Counted from the first letter of the stretch, positions 5,873 through 14,020 are shown. The stretch is 35,155 nt of DNA from Halorientalis pallida (GCF_004118325.1 NZ_RDFA01000001.1:88130-123284); one strand, 5' to 3'. The notes: generated by a model from the letters alone, not told the origin. Numbers and translations: made by a program.

Positions 5873-5993
5873 GCCCTCTATGCAGCAATCGAAACGTACT
5901 GAACGTTGAAGACGCCACACCAGGGAACGCGGTCGCTATGAATTATTTGTGAATAATATCCATACTTTCCAGAAATGTACACCCGGAACACTA
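5873..5993 (+). repeat. Dispersed palindromic repeat, copy E (left arm and broken core)
   Basis: The left arm aligns without gaps to copy B: CAGCAATC at 5883-5890, CGCCACACCAGGG at about 5913, TTCCAG before the core. The core starts at 5973 and matches only through TGTACACCCGGAACACTA; homology ends inside the hairpin loop and GC-rich backbone sequence follows. This copy marks the edge of the A/T-richer island. Confidence 0.88.
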
Positions 5994-6270
5994 ACGACCG
6001 ACGTCATCCGGGGCGGTGTGCCCTGTCAGCCGGGAAACCCTCGTGCCGGGTGGGTGGCTCGTCAGAGCCTCCAGTTACGCGAGCGGTGTGAACCGCGAGC
6101 GCGGGGGACTCGTCAGAGTCCCCGAACTACGAGGCGGCGTGACGTGCCGCCAGGCGTCTGTCGCGTGCCCGGGTTCTCCGCGCGGTCATCGCGCCCTGAC
6201 GGGTATGCTCGGGCGGGGACTAGAGGCACGCGGGCGGTGATAGACGACGGTCCGGTAAGAGGCTGTCGCG
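5994..6270. other. GC-rich intergenic stretch with paired GTCA-loop hairpins
   Basis: No coding frame is convincing. Two hairpins share the sequence CTCGTCAGAG: GGCTC-GTCA-GAGCC at 6056-6069 and a perfect 8-base stem GGGGACTC-GTCA-GAGTCCCC at 6104-6123. They lie downstream of the minus-strand flavoprotein gene and may end its transcript or be a small RNA. Confidence 0.5.
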
Positions 6271-7635
6271 CTAAAAGAGGTAGTCGTCCTGTCGCAACTG
6301 GACGTAGCGCCCGGAGCCGAGGCTCAGCTTCCGGAGTTTGTACTCCGCGACCAGTCGGATGCCGCTCAGGCCCGATCCGAGCGCCTGGGACGGCGAGTAC
6401 TCGCCGCGGTTCATCATGTTGTCCACCAGCCGGAAGGTGTCGTCCCAGTCGCCGGGTTCCCAGCCCCGTACCATGTCCGCCAGCGCGACGTTGCGCCGGA
6501 CCTCCTCGCCGATAGCGCGTTTCCACTCCCGGTTGTAGCGGTCGAGCCGGCCCTGGCCGGCGAGCTGGCCGGCGATCTTCCCGGTCCGGACGGCCACGTG
6601 ATCGCCGCCCTCGTGGAACGCGGAGGTCGCGCCCATCGCACCGCCGACGACGGCGACGCCGGCTTCGGTCGGGGACTCGATGGGGCGCGTCGAGGAGATC
6701 GGGTAGGCCTCCGTGCCCTTTCGCTTCCCGCGGTCTTCGACCAGCGGGAAGTCTTCCTCGATGTCGTACTCGGGGTACTCCCGTTCGAGCAGGCGACGGA
6801 CGTACACTCGACCCGGCGGGATCTGCTCGTCGTCGGGGTCGAGCAGGGCGTACTCCTGTGGGTTCTCGACGTCCGCGAGGTCCATCCCGATGGGCATCGT
6901 CAGCCCGATGCGAGCGACGTCGTCGTCGTTCGGGAAGACCCACGGATAGGCCGTGTGGCCCGGCATGACGCCCCACCAGAACTTCAGCAGACCCTCGTCG
7001 AACAGCTCCTCGGGGACCCTGCGGTGTTCCTGGTAGGCGATGTGGTTCGCGATGTTCGAGTCGAGGTAGTCACGGACGCTGTGGTCGTGGGGGAGGAACT
7101 GGTCGACGGCGTCGGTCGTGACGGTCCGCTGGGGGCCGTCGGCGAGGAGCAGGTAGCGCGCTTCCACGTTCTCGCCGTCGGAGAGTTCGACCTCGTGGGT
7201 GTGCCCGCCGGTCATGTCGGTGATCACGTCCGAGACCGACGTGCCGATCCGGTAGGTCGCGCCGGCGGACTCGGCCCGCTCGCGGAGCCAGTCGTCGAAC
7301 CGGGCGCGATGGAAGGCGAAGCCGAACTCCGGATAACTGGCGTCGATGCCGGTATCGCGGATCGTGACCGACTCGCTGGGGCCGATGAAGGAAGCACCGT
7401 CGAGGTCGCTGAGGATGACATCGTCGGGTATCTCTTCGGGCCGAAAGTCCATGATGTCGACCCAGTAGTCGAGCATCCCGGCGGCGTCGGTCGAATCGGG
7501 CCCCAGTCCCTCCCGGTCCGCTCGCGGAACCCCCTTCTCGACGACGACCGTCTCGGCGCCCTGCACCGCGGCCTCGTACGCAGCCGACGACCCGGCCGGG
7601 CCGCCGCCGACGATCGCCACGTCCACCTGTTGCAT
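6271..7635 (-). CDS. Geranylgeranyl-reductase-family FAD flavoprotein
   Basis: A 454-residue flavoprotein. The N-terminal Rossmann motif is VDVAIVGGGPAGSSAAYEAA with GGGPAG at residues 10-15. A later AGVAVVGGAMGATSAFHEGG region fits the second FAD-binding segment of the family, and FWWGVMPGHTAYPWVFP is the substrate-cavity motif type. Members saturate geranylgeranyl chains of archaeal lipids, menaquinones or chlorophyll precursors. In haloarchaea several paralogues exist, so the exact substrate (digeranylgeranylglycerophospholipid or quinone tail) is not certain. The ATG at 7635 is immediately followed by the FAD motif. It is a single gene with its own promoter region shared with nothing upstream but the HalX gene in the same direction. 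Confidence 0.85.
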   Translation of the reverse strand: MQQVDVAIVGGGPAGSSAAYEAAVQGAETVVVEKGVPRADREGLGPDSTDAAGMLDYWVDIMDFRPEEIPDDVILSDLDGASFIGPSESVTIRDTGIDASYPEFGFAFHRARFDDWLRERAESAGATYRIGTSVSDVITDMTGGHTHEVELSDGENVEARYLLLADGPQRTVTTDAVDQFLPHDHSVRDYLDSNIANHIAYQEHRRVPEELFDEGLLKFWWGVMPGHTAYPWVFPNDDDVARIGLTMPIGMDLADVENPQEYALLDPDDEQIPPGRVYVRRLLEREYPEYDIEEDFPLVEDRGKRKGTEAYPISSTRPIESPTEAGVAVVGGAMGATSAFHEGGDHVAVRTGKIAGQLAGQGRLDRYNREWKRAIGEEVRRNVALADMVRGWEPGDWDDTFRLVDNMMNRGEYSPSQALGSGLSGIRLVAEYKLRKLSLGSGRYVQLRQDDYLF

Positions 7636-7671
7636 ACCCGGTAGCCTGCGCTGAAGGGAGTTAAATGCCGT

Positions 7672-8259
7672 TCATTCGACGGCGCGACCGGCCGTCAGCT
7701 CTGCCCCGCCGTCGCCGGCCACACGGTTGTCGAACAGCGCCGGCCAGTCGACGTCGGCTTGCTGGACGAGGTCGTCGAGCCGCTGGTCGAGTTCCTGGAA
7801 TCGCTCGCGTGCGATCTGGTACTCCTCGACGCCGTTCCGGGCCGTCGCGTCGAGTTTCCGCTCCAGTCGAGCCTTCGTCTCGGCCACGGTCCAGGACTCC
7901 GCGAGCAAGCGCTCACAGGCCGTCTCGACCAACAGCCGCTCGGTCGTGGTGGCGAGGCGCTCGGGGTCGGGTTCGGGCATCGTCAGGTCGGGGTCCACAT
8001 CCGGTCTCCCGTCGTCGAGCAGGACGACTCGACACCCGTCGGTCGCGTCCCGGAACGTGCCCGCACCGAGGCCGTCGCGGTCCAGCAGTCCACCGTCGGC
8101 CAGGACGACGTCCACGGCGGTGCCGACCTTCTCGTAGACGTCGAGTCTGTTCGCGGCAGTCCAGACGTTGTGCTCCTCACCGAGCCACTCTCGGTACGTT
8201 CGCCGTCGCGACCCGTCTTCCACGGCGACGAGTACGACGCGGTTTCCCCACGTGTTCAT
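7672..8259 (-). CDS. Response-regulator-like protein with HalX domain
   Basis: A 195-residue protein. Residues 1-120 resemble a receiver domain: RVVLVAVEDGSRRRTYREWL, VDVVLADGGLLD with Asp as the likely phosphoacceptor, CRVVLLDDG. The conserved acidic pair after strand 1 is VED rather than DD, so phosphorylation may be weakened. The C-terminal coiled helix (RLERKLDATARNGVEEYQIA, RFQELDQRLDDLV) is the HalX domain, restricted to haloarchaea. Likely a signalling protein without a DNA-binding domain. No histidine kinase gene is adjacent. Start ATG at 8259. Confidence 0.8.
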   Translation of the reverse strand: MNTWGNRVVLVAVEDGSRRRTYREWLGEEHNVWTAANRLDVYEKVGTAVDVVLADGGLLDRDGLGAGTFRDATDGCRVVLLDDGRPDVDPDLTMPEPDPERLATTTERLLVETACERLLAESWTVAETKARLERKLDATARNGVEEYQIARERFQELDQRLDDLVQQADVDWPALFDNRVAGDGGAELTAGRAVE

Positions 8260-8468
8260 ATTTCCGACACCACAGGGAGATCAAATCAAATAGGACGACC
8301 GTTCGTTCCGTTTCGTTCAGTTCAGCAGGCCCGAATACTACTGGAGTGGAGTCGGCTCCGGTCCCGGAACCGCTCGAATCCGAAGTCGGGTGTCTGTGCG
8401 CAGTCGACGACGGTACTGGCGGGCCCGTCGCCCCCAGACTTTTCCCCGCCCGTACCGCCAGCCCGACC

Positions 8469-9446
8469 ATGACGCGACCGGACGAACCGAGCCGGGACCT
8501 GCTGGTCCTCGGCGAGAAGTTCAACGGCCTGCCGCCAGCCGACCTCGCGACCGCGCTGCGTGACCGCCTTCCGGACTGGCGGGTCGGAGCGGCGACGACA
8601 CCCGATCCACCTCGGGAGCGGGTGGCCGACGCGACGGTACTGGTCGGGCCGGCCGTCACTCCCGACCTGCTGGCCGACGCATCCGGGCTGGAACTGTTCG
8701 CCTGTGCGTACGCCGGGTACGATCACCTGCCACTCGCCGAACTCGCTGCCCACGACGTGGCGGTGACGACCGCCGGCGGCGTCCACGTGCCGAACGTCGC
8801 CGAGCAGGCCGTCGGCTTCGTCCTCACGTTCGCTCGCGGCCTCCAGGAGGCGTGGCGACGACAGCAACGGCGGGAGTGGCGTGTCACCGACCCCGGCGAA
8901 CTGGCCGGCAGCACCGTCACCGTCGTCGGCCTGGGCGCCATCGGGACCGGAATCGCCAAGCGGCTAGCCCCATTCGGCGTCGAGATCGTCGGGGTCCGCC
9001 ACTCTCCCGAGAAAGGCGGGCCCTGTGACGAGGTCGTCGGCTACGAGGGCCTGCACGACGCGCTCGCGCGCTCGGCGTACGTCGTCCTCGCGTGTCCGCT
9101 GACCGAGGAGACGGCGGGACTGATCGACGCTGCGGCGTTGCACACGTTCCCGACCGACGCGGTCCTGGTCAACGTCGCTCGCGGCGAGATTGTCGACACC
9201 GAGGCGCTGGTCGCGATGCTCCGAAGCGGCGGCATTCGCGGCGCGGCACTGGACGTGACCGATCCCGAACCGCTGCCCGAGGACCACCCACTCTGGAACT
9301 TCGGAAACGTCCAGATCACGCCCCACAGCGCCGGACGCACGCCCGCGTACCACGACCGACTGGCCGACATCGTGGCAGAAAACGCCGAGCGAATCGTAGC
9401 CGGAGACACAGAGAAATTGCGAAACCGAGTGACGCTACCGGAGTAG
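8469..9446 (+). CDS. D-isomer-specific 2-hydroxyacid dehydrogenase
   Basis: A 325-residue NAD(P)-dependent oxidoreductase. The Rossmann motif GLGAIG lies at residues 154-159. The catalytic triad of the family is complete: Arg238 (NVARGE), Glu267 (DPEPLP) and His286 (TPHSAG). Likely substrates are glyoxylate, hydroxypyruvate or phosphoglycerate; the sequence alone does not decide, and the absence of C-terminal ACT domains argues against full-length SerA. I chose the ATG at 8469 because the family sequence begins there; the long reading frame upstream overlaps the HalX gene on the other strand and is not coding. A 209-base divergent gap separates it from the HalX gene. Confidence 0.9.
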   Translation: MTRPDEPSRDLLVLGEKFNGLPPADLATALRDRLPDWRVGAATTPDPPRERVADATVLVGPAVTPDLLADASGLELFACAYAGYDHLPLAELAAHDVAVTTAGGVHVPNVAEQAVGFVLTFARGLQEAWRRQQRREWRVTDPGELAGSTVTVVGLGAIGTGIAKRLAPFGVEIVGVRHSPEKGGPCDEVVGYEGLHDALARSAYVVLACPLTEETAGLIDAAALHTFPTDAVLVNVARGEIVDTEALVAMLRSGGIRGAALDVTDPEPLPEDHPLWNFGNVQITPHSAGRTPAYHDRLADIVAENAERIVAGDTEKLRNRVTLPE

Positions 9447-9451
9447 CGCGG

Positions 9452-9826
9452 TCAGTCGGCAAGTGGCTCGATCAGTTCGACGACGTGGCCGTCGGGGTCC
9501 TCGACGAAGGCCGTTCGAGCGCCCGCCGCGGGCTGGTCGCTCGGCTCCTGGACGACGCCGTGGTGGTCGATCTCCGCGAAGGCGGCGTCCACGTCGTCGA
9601 CCACGACGGCGAAGTGGTCCCAGCCGTCACCGAAGTCGAAGTCGTCTTCGCCCTCGGTGTCGGACAGCTGGAGTTCGACGCCGTTCCCGTCGGCGACGTA
9701 GACGTTACGTGTCGTCCCGTCCTCGCTCGTGAACTCCCAGGAACGCTCGAAATCGAGGTTCTCGACGTACCATTCGGCCAGTTCGTCCGCGTCCGAGACG
9801 TTCATGCAGGTGTGCAGGATGTCCAT
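9452..9826 (-). CDS. gloA: VOC-family glyoxalase I-like protein
   Basis: A 124-residue single VOC domain made of two beta-alpha-beta-beta-beta modules. All four metal ligands of glyoxalase I are in place: His5 (LHTCM), Glu51 (GVELQL), His71 (WDHFAVVVDD) and Glu117 (VVELIEP). It probably converts the methylglyoxal-thiol adduct to S-lactoyl-thiol; haloarchaea use gamma-glutamylcysteine rather than glutathione. The stop is convergent with the dehydrogenase gene, five bases apart. Related dioxygenases have the same fold, but the ligand set fits GloA best. Confidence 0.82.
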   Translation of the reverse strand: MDILHTCMNVSDADELAEWYVENLDFERSWEFTSEDGTTRNVYVADGNGVELQLSDTEGEDDFDFGDGWDHFAVVVDDVDAAFAEIDHHGVVQEPSDQPAAGARTAFVEDPDGHVVELIEPLAD

Positions 9827-9894
9827 CGCGTCCGCCCCTTCCCACGACGACGGCTTAAAACAGGTGAATCGACGTGGATGGCTCGGCGGGCCCT

Positions 9895-10638
9895 CTACTC
9901 CGCCTCGTCGGCGGGTTCGATGGTAATCGTGCCGTGGGAGCCGGTGCCGTTGGCGACGAGTCCGTGGACGTAGGTCCCCGGATTAGTCCCGTCCGTGTCG
10001 ACGCGCAACTCGATCTCGCGTTCCTCGGTGCCGTCGAGGATCAGCGGTGTCGCCGCGAGGACCTCGCCGTCGAGGCGGTACTCGATTCGCTGTCGGTCTT
10101 CGAAGTCGTCGTAGTTCTTTACCGACGCGGTGATAGTGAACGTCTCGCCGACTTCGACCGACTCGGGCGCGTCGATCTCGTCGATGTCGAAGCCTCTGGT
10201 CAGCGTGAGCGGCGTCATCTCTCCGCGGTCACCCACCAGCACGCCGGTGTAGTACTGCCCGGGTTCTAGCCCGATCCCCATCGTGTTCTGCTCGAAGGTG
10301 AGCGTCCGACGTTCGCCGGGGTCCAGCGTCACCTCCCGTCGCGCGTAGCGACTCCCGGCCATAACGAACTGGACGGTCCGCGTGGCGGGTTCGGAGCCCG
10401 CGTTCTCCAGCACCCCCTCGACGCGGACCGTGGTCCCGATCCGGGCCCGATCCGGGGCCGTGAGGTCCACGGTATCGACGGCCCCGACCGACCGGTTGGT
10501 CTGTGCCTCCGTCGCGCCGGCGGTGGGAACGGTGGCAGCGTCGACGGAGTCGGGGCCGTGGTCTGTCACCACGGGGTGGACGGCGGCGGTGACAGCGACC
10601 AGTGCGACTAGCAACGACACGGGATGGTACCACTGCAT
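9895..10638 (-). CDS. Secreted CARDB-like beta-domain protein
   Basis: A 247-residue protein. Residues 1-25 are a hydrophobic N-terminal segment (MQWYHPVSLLVALVAVTAAV), a signal peptide or anchor. The rest contains two CARDB/DUF11-like adhesion domains: RIGTTVRVEGVLENAGSEPA to GQYYTGVLVG, and SVEVGETFTITASVKNYDDF to NPGTYVHGLVA. Both repeat the pattern of an added domain extending cell-surface proteins. The role is unknown; it would lie outside the membrane. The ATG at 10638 is preferred because it opens directly into the signal sequence; an upstream ATG would prefix a charged 13-residue tail. Confidence 0.72.
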   Translation of the reverse strand: MQWYHPVSLLVALVAVTAAVHPVVTDHGPDSVDAATVPTAGATEAQTNRSVGAVDTVDLTAPDRARIGTTVRVEGVLENAGSEPATRTVQFVMAGSRYARREVTLDPGERRTLTFEQNTMGIGLEPGQYYTGVLVGDRGEMTPLTLTRGFDIDEIDAPESVEVGETFTITASVKNYDDFEDRQRIEYRLDGEVLAATPLILDGTEEREIELRVDTDGTNPGTYVHGLVANGTGSHGTITIEPADEAE

Positions 10639-11014
10639 CGTCGGCCGACCACCACGAGCAGGCCGATAAACCACCATGACGATTCACGCTGGAAGCCCGA
10701 CAGTACGTTGATCACAGTCGTGTCTTATCGGAGAGGGTCCAGTGATCGACGGACCGCGAATCGACGACCGCGAGACGGCGGTTCGGCGTCCAGCGAGCCA
10801 ATCGCCGGCCACTAAGCGCGAACTATCGGTTCCGGTATCAGGAGGTTATTCCCGTCCCCGCACGCGCTGGCGGTGCCGACCGGTCCGGGACGTGACAGTC
10901 TCGGTCTACCCCCAACCGACCGGTCGCTGGCCTGTCAGGATCGCAGAGGAACTGCCCGGTCGCATCGGACTGTCAATGCGAACCATTATCACGTAGGATT
11001 TCGCCTAATAGAAC
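10639..11014. other. Intergenic region upstream of the HTH-10 regulator
   Basis: No gene is supported. The last 34 bases contain ATTATCAC (about 10984-10991), placed like a TATA box for a leaderless transcript beginning at the ATG at 11015. The other end must hold the promoter for the secreted-protein gene. No strong hairpin was seen. Confidence 0.5.
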
Positions 11015-11722
11015 ATGAGGTACGGGACGTTCGTGCTGACGCCGGACCGGGGGTGGTTCCATCCGAAAGAAGCTGCGTTCCGCGACCACGACGTGACGAT
11101 GGTCGCGATTCGGAACATCACGCTGCTAGCTGACGGAACAGTCGTGCTACTCAACGAGTTGAACGGACCGACCGAGAGCATCCTCGACGCACTCGGCGAG
11201 ACCGAAGACGACATGATCGACTATCAGCTCACCGACACGGATGACGGGAAGCTGCTCCGCTGTCACTTCCATCCGACCGAGTTAGTGGACTCACTGTTGA
11301 CCTTGCTGGAGGAGTTCGCCGTCCTGCCGGAGTACCCGCTGGAGTTCGTCGACCCCGCACAGTCGAGTCTCAAGCTCACGCTGATCGCCGAGGAGGCAGC
11401 CCTCCGGGAGATGATCGACGTGATCCCCGGGGGCGTCTCCGTCGACCTGCTCCGGATCGGGACCTACGACCCGGAGAGCAAGACGCTGTTCTCGGGTCTC
11501 ACCGAGCGCAAGCGCGAGGTCGTTCGGGAGGCGGTCGAGAAAGGCTACTACGAGATACCACGGGAAGTGACCTGTGAGGAGATCGCCGCCGAACTCGACT
11601 GCTCGGCCGGGACCGTCGCGGAACACCTGCAGGCCATCGAGAGCCAGTTCGTGACCGAGATCGTCCCGGCGGGCTACGACACGACCGCGCGGGAGTCGAT
11701 GCGGCCGCTCGGTAGTACTTAA
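11015..11722 (+). CDS. HTH-10 (Bat-like) regulator next to R2lox
   Basis: A 235-residue protein. The N-terminal sensor region (LTPDRGWFHPKEAAFRDHD, NITLLADGTVVLLNELNGP) matches the haloarchaeal bacterio-opsin-activator-like family; the C-terminal HTH-10 domain is LTERKREVVREAVEKGYYEI plus PREVTCEEIAAELDCSAGTVAEHLQAIES. It is about 45 bases from the R2lox gene and in the same direction, so the two may share a transcript or the regulator may control the oxidase. A TATA-like site lies about 25 bases upstream. Ligand and targets are unknown. Confidence 0.85.
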   Translation: MRYGTFVLTPDRGWFHPKEAAFRDHDVTMVAIRNITLLADGTVVLLNELNGPTESILDALGETEDDMIDYQLTDTDDGKLLRCHFHPTELVDSLLTLLEEFAVLPEYPLEFVDPAQSSLKLTLIAEEAALREMIDVIPGGVSVDLLRIGTYDPESKTLFSGLTERKREVVREAVEKGYYEIPREVTCEEIAAELDCSAGTVAEHLQAIESQFVTEIVPAGYDTTARESMRPLGST

Positions 11723-11767
11723 AACACCTGCTGGTTGGGGCGAAGGACACTTGACTGGGTCCAGGGT

Positions 11768-12733
11768 ATGGTTCGAGACACCATGACACAGGTCGAAGAC
11801 ACCAGCCGCGACATGCGACTCGATCCGGACTCGTTCGCCCAGGGCTATTTCAAGAACGCCGTCTATCGACACTGGGACCCGTACGGCGATATTCCGCAGG
11901 ACGACATCGAGGCCGACCGCCGGAAGTTCATCGAGGACGAACCGACCGAGGAAGAGTTCGAGGGGCTCCGGACGACGCTGGCGCTGTTCGGCGCGGGCGA
12001 GGAAGCCGTCACGGAGGACCTGATGCCCCTCGGGATGGTCCTCGAGGACATCAACAAGCAGATGTTCGTCTCCAGTCAGATCTACGAGGAGGCCAAACAC
12101 ACGCAGTTTTTCGACCGTTACTGGCGCGAGGTGGTCAACCCAGTCGAGGAGGAACTGGGCTTCGACGTGACCAGACCGACCGACCAGCGGTTCTTCAACG
12201 ACGACTACGTGGAACTGTTCGACCGAAACGAGGCGGCCATGGAGCGGTTGCTGGAGGCCGACACGCCGGAGAACCGCGCGAAGGCGTACTGTCACTACCA
12301 CCTCGTCGTCGAGAGCGTGCTGGCCCAGACTGGCTACTACGGTATCCAGTCCGCCTTCTCGAACCAGGGCTCGGACGAGGTCGCGGTCCGGGAGTTCCCA
12401 CACATGGCGGGGCTCGTGGAGGGAATCACGCGCATCCGGAGCGACGAGGGCCGCCACGTCGGGTTCGGGATGCAGGAGGTCCGGACGCTGATCCACGAGG
12501 AGGGCGTCGACGCCGAAGTCGTCCAGAACACGCTCCAGGACCTGATGCCGCTGGTCGCGGGCATCGTCCGACACTCCTCACGGGGTGAGGCGACGAATCC
12601 GATTCCCGTCATCGAGTACTCGCGGGACAAACTCAGCCGCCGAGTCGAGATCCTCACCGAGCAGGACGCGGAGATTCCGCCGGTCGACGAACTCGTGAAG
12701 ATCGAAGGCGACGGCGAGGCGGCGGCGGACTGA
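11768..12733 (+). CDS. R2-like ligand-binding oxidase (R2lox), ferritin-like Mn/Fe protein
   Basis: A 321-residue ferritin-like protein often annotated as ribonucleotide reductase beta subunit. The six metal ligands of R2lox fit: Glu78, Glu108, His111, Glu182, Glu227 and His230, in the motifs EEAKHTQFF and DEGRHVGFG. Val81 (three after Glu78) and Tyr177 (five before Glu182) occupy the positions that form the Val-Tyr ether crosslink of characterised R2lox. The tyrosyl-radical-type R2 function is therefore unlikely and no R1 partner lies nearby. It would be a two-electron oxidase with a bound long-chain lipid; the physiological substrate is unknown. The start at 11768 is chosen for length; an internal ATG at 11783 is possible. 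Confidence 0.85.
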   Translation: MVRDTMTQVEDTSRDMRLDPDSFAQGYFKNAVYRHWDPYGDIPQDDIEADRRKFIEDEPTEEEFEGLRTTLALFGAGEEAVTEDLMPLGMVLEDINKQMFVSSQIYEEAKHTQFFDRYWREVVNPVEEELGFDVTRPTDQRFFNDDYVELFDRNEAAMERLLEADTPENRAKAYCHYHLVVESVLAQTGYYGIQSAFSNQGSDEVAVREFPHMAGLVEGITRIRSDEGRHVGFGMQEVRTLIHEEGVDAEVVQNTLQDLMPLVAGIVRHSSRGEATNPIPVIEYSRDKLSRRVEILTEQDAEIPPVDELVKIEGDGEAAAD

Positions 12734-12833
12734 GCGGGGTACTGGGCGGTTTGCGGTGTGGTCCGTGGTCGCGCGCGGGTTGGTTTTGCGGTAGCGGGGC
12801 GGTTTTGCAGTGTTGTGAGAGCCAGCGCAGCAT

Positions 12834-12862
12834 CCGCGAGCGCGCTGACGGCGCGCTCGCGG
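12834..12862 (+). terminator. Strong hairpin with T-run downstream of R2lox
   Basis: CCGCGAGCGCGC (12834-12845) pairs perfectly with GCGCGCTCGCGG (12851-12862) around loop TGACG, followed by CCTTTTTC. The 12-base GC stem plus T-run looks like an intrinsic terminator for the plus-strand gene. Confidence 0.65.
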
Positions 12863-12875
12863 CCTTTTTCCCACC

Positions 12876-12900
12876 GGAAGACTCGCTCTGCGAGTCTTCC
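12876..12900. terminator. Second hairpin between convergent genes
   Basis: GGAAGACTCGC (12876-12886) pairs perfectly with GCGAGTCTTCC (12890-12900) around the loop TCT, an 11-base stem. It follows the first hairpin by 13 bases. Role as a bidirectional transcription stop is inferred from the convergent genes. Confidence 0.5.
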
Positions 12901-12939
12901 GAGCTCCCACTCGCTCCGCTCGCGGGAACCAAGTTGTTG

Positions 12940-12972
12940 ATCGAGCGGGTGCGCTCAGCGCACCCCCTCGAT
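12940..12972. terminator. Third hairpin between convergent genes
   Basis: ATCGAG-C-GGGTGCGC (12940-12954) pairs with GCGCACCC-C-CTCGAT (12958-12972) around the loop TCA, with one C/C mismatch. It lies 10 bases past the stop of asd on the minus strand and could terminate asd. Confidence 0.5.
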
Positions 12973-12982
12973 GAAAAAGTGG

Positions 12983-14020
12983 TCAGATGTAGCCTTCTTC
13001 CAGCAGCAGTTCGCCGTTCAGCACGGACGCGCCGGCCGCGCCGCGGATGGTGTTGTGGGCGAGGCAGTTGAACTGGAGGCCGTCGGCGGTCTCTTGGAGG
13101 CCGCCGACCGAGATGCCCATACCGTCGCTCTGGTTGCGGTCGAGGCGGGGCTGGGGGCGGTCGGGGTCCTCGAAGACTTTGATGAGCTGGTCGGGCGAGG
13201 ACGGCAGATCGATGCTGGGGTACTCGCGCAGGGCCTCGGCGGCGTCTTCGACGGTCACGTCCTCGGCGGTGTCGGCCCAGACGTTCTCGAGGTGGCCGTC
13301 CAGCGTCGGAATGCGGTTACACGAGGCGGCGACCTCGGCGTCGTTCCAGTGGACCTCGGCCCCGTCGAACTCGCCGAGCAGTTTCCGACTCTCGGTCTCC
13401 ATCTTCTTCTCCTCGCCTCCGATGTGGGGGATAGCGTTGTCGATGATCTCCATGGAAGTGACGCCGGAGTAGCCCGCGCCGGAGACGGCCTGCAGGGTGG
13501 AGACGCGCACGTCGGTCAGGCCGAAGGCCTCGTCGAGGGCAGCCAGCGGCGGGACCATGGTGATCGTCGAGCAGTTGGGGTTCTTGACGAGCGCACCGTC
13601 CCAGCCGCGTTCGTCGCGCTGGACCTCGATGAGGCCGAGGTGGTCGGCGTTGACCTCGGGGATGGTGAGCGGCACGTCCTCGTCGGTCCGGAAGTTCGAG
13701 GAGTTCGAGGACATGACGTAGCCGGCCTCGACGAACGCGGGTTCGACCTCTTCGCCGACGCTGGAGGGGAGCGAGGAGAAGAGGAGGTCCACGTCGTCGG
13801 GGACCTCGTCGGGGTCGGTCGCGACGACGGTCGTGTCGGCCACGTCCGCCGGGATGGGGCTGTCGACGCGCCACTTGGCGGCCTCGCGGTAGGACTTGCC
13901 CGCGCTCGCGCTGGAGGCGGTCAGGGCCGCCAGCTCGAAGTCGGGGTGGGGATCGATCTGCTGGATGAGTCGCTGTCCGACTGCGCCGGTCGCGCCGAGA
14001 ACGCCTACGCGTACTGTCAT
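12983..14020 (-). CDS. asd: Aspartate-semialdehyde dehydrogenase
   Basis: A 345-residue enzyme that reduces aspartyl phosphate to aspartate semialdehyde, the branch point to lysine, threonine, methionine and isoleucine. The NADP-binding motif VGVLGATGAVGQ opens the protein. The active-site cysteine is Cys150 in the motif NPNCST, and SGAGYSG plus EEKKMETE and the RIP loop (SCNRIPTLDGH) are the usual catalytic and substrate-binding parts. Length and motifs fit the archaeal/fungal type. It lies 123 bases downstream of rps17e on the same strand, and convergent to R2lox across three hairpins. Confidence 0.95.
   Translation of the reverse strand: MTVRVGVLGATGAVGQRLIQQIDPHPDFELAALTASSASAGKSYREAAKWRVDSPIPADVADTTVVATDPDEVPDDVDLLFSSLPSSVGEEVEPAFVEAGYVMSSNSSNFRTDEDVPLTIPEVNADHLGLIEVQRDERGWDGALVKNPNCSTITMVPPLAALDEAFGLTDVRVSTLQAVSGAGYSGVTSMEIIDNAIPHIGGEEKKMETESRKLLGEFDGAEVHWNDAEVAASCNRIPTLDGHLENVWADTAEDVTVEDAAEALREYPSIDLPSSPDQLIKVFEDPDRPQPRLDRNQSDGMGISVGGLQETADGLQFNCLAHNTIRGAAGASVLNGELLLEEGYI

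Noticed and set aside
1..6000. Classical integron with intI and attC sites
   Set aside because: No integrase gene is in the window and the core lacks the GTTRRRY/RYYYAAC attC ends; only an integron-like layout can be claimed.
5949..6515. 188-residue plus-strand frame across repeat E and the island edge
   Set aside because: Runs through the hairpin region and antisense to the flavoprotein gene, with Arg/Gly/Pro-rich composition and no homologue recognised.
7665..8468. Long plus-strand reading frame continuing upstream of the 2-hydroxyacid dehydrogenase
   Set aside because: It overlaps the well-supported HalX gene on the minus strand and reads as low-complexity Arg/Pro/Ser sequence; the dehydrogenase family begins at 8469.
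10742..10996. 84-residue reading frame in the gap before the HTH-10 regulator
   Set aside because: No domain, Arg/Pro-rich composition and no ribosome-binding or TATA context; likely chance.
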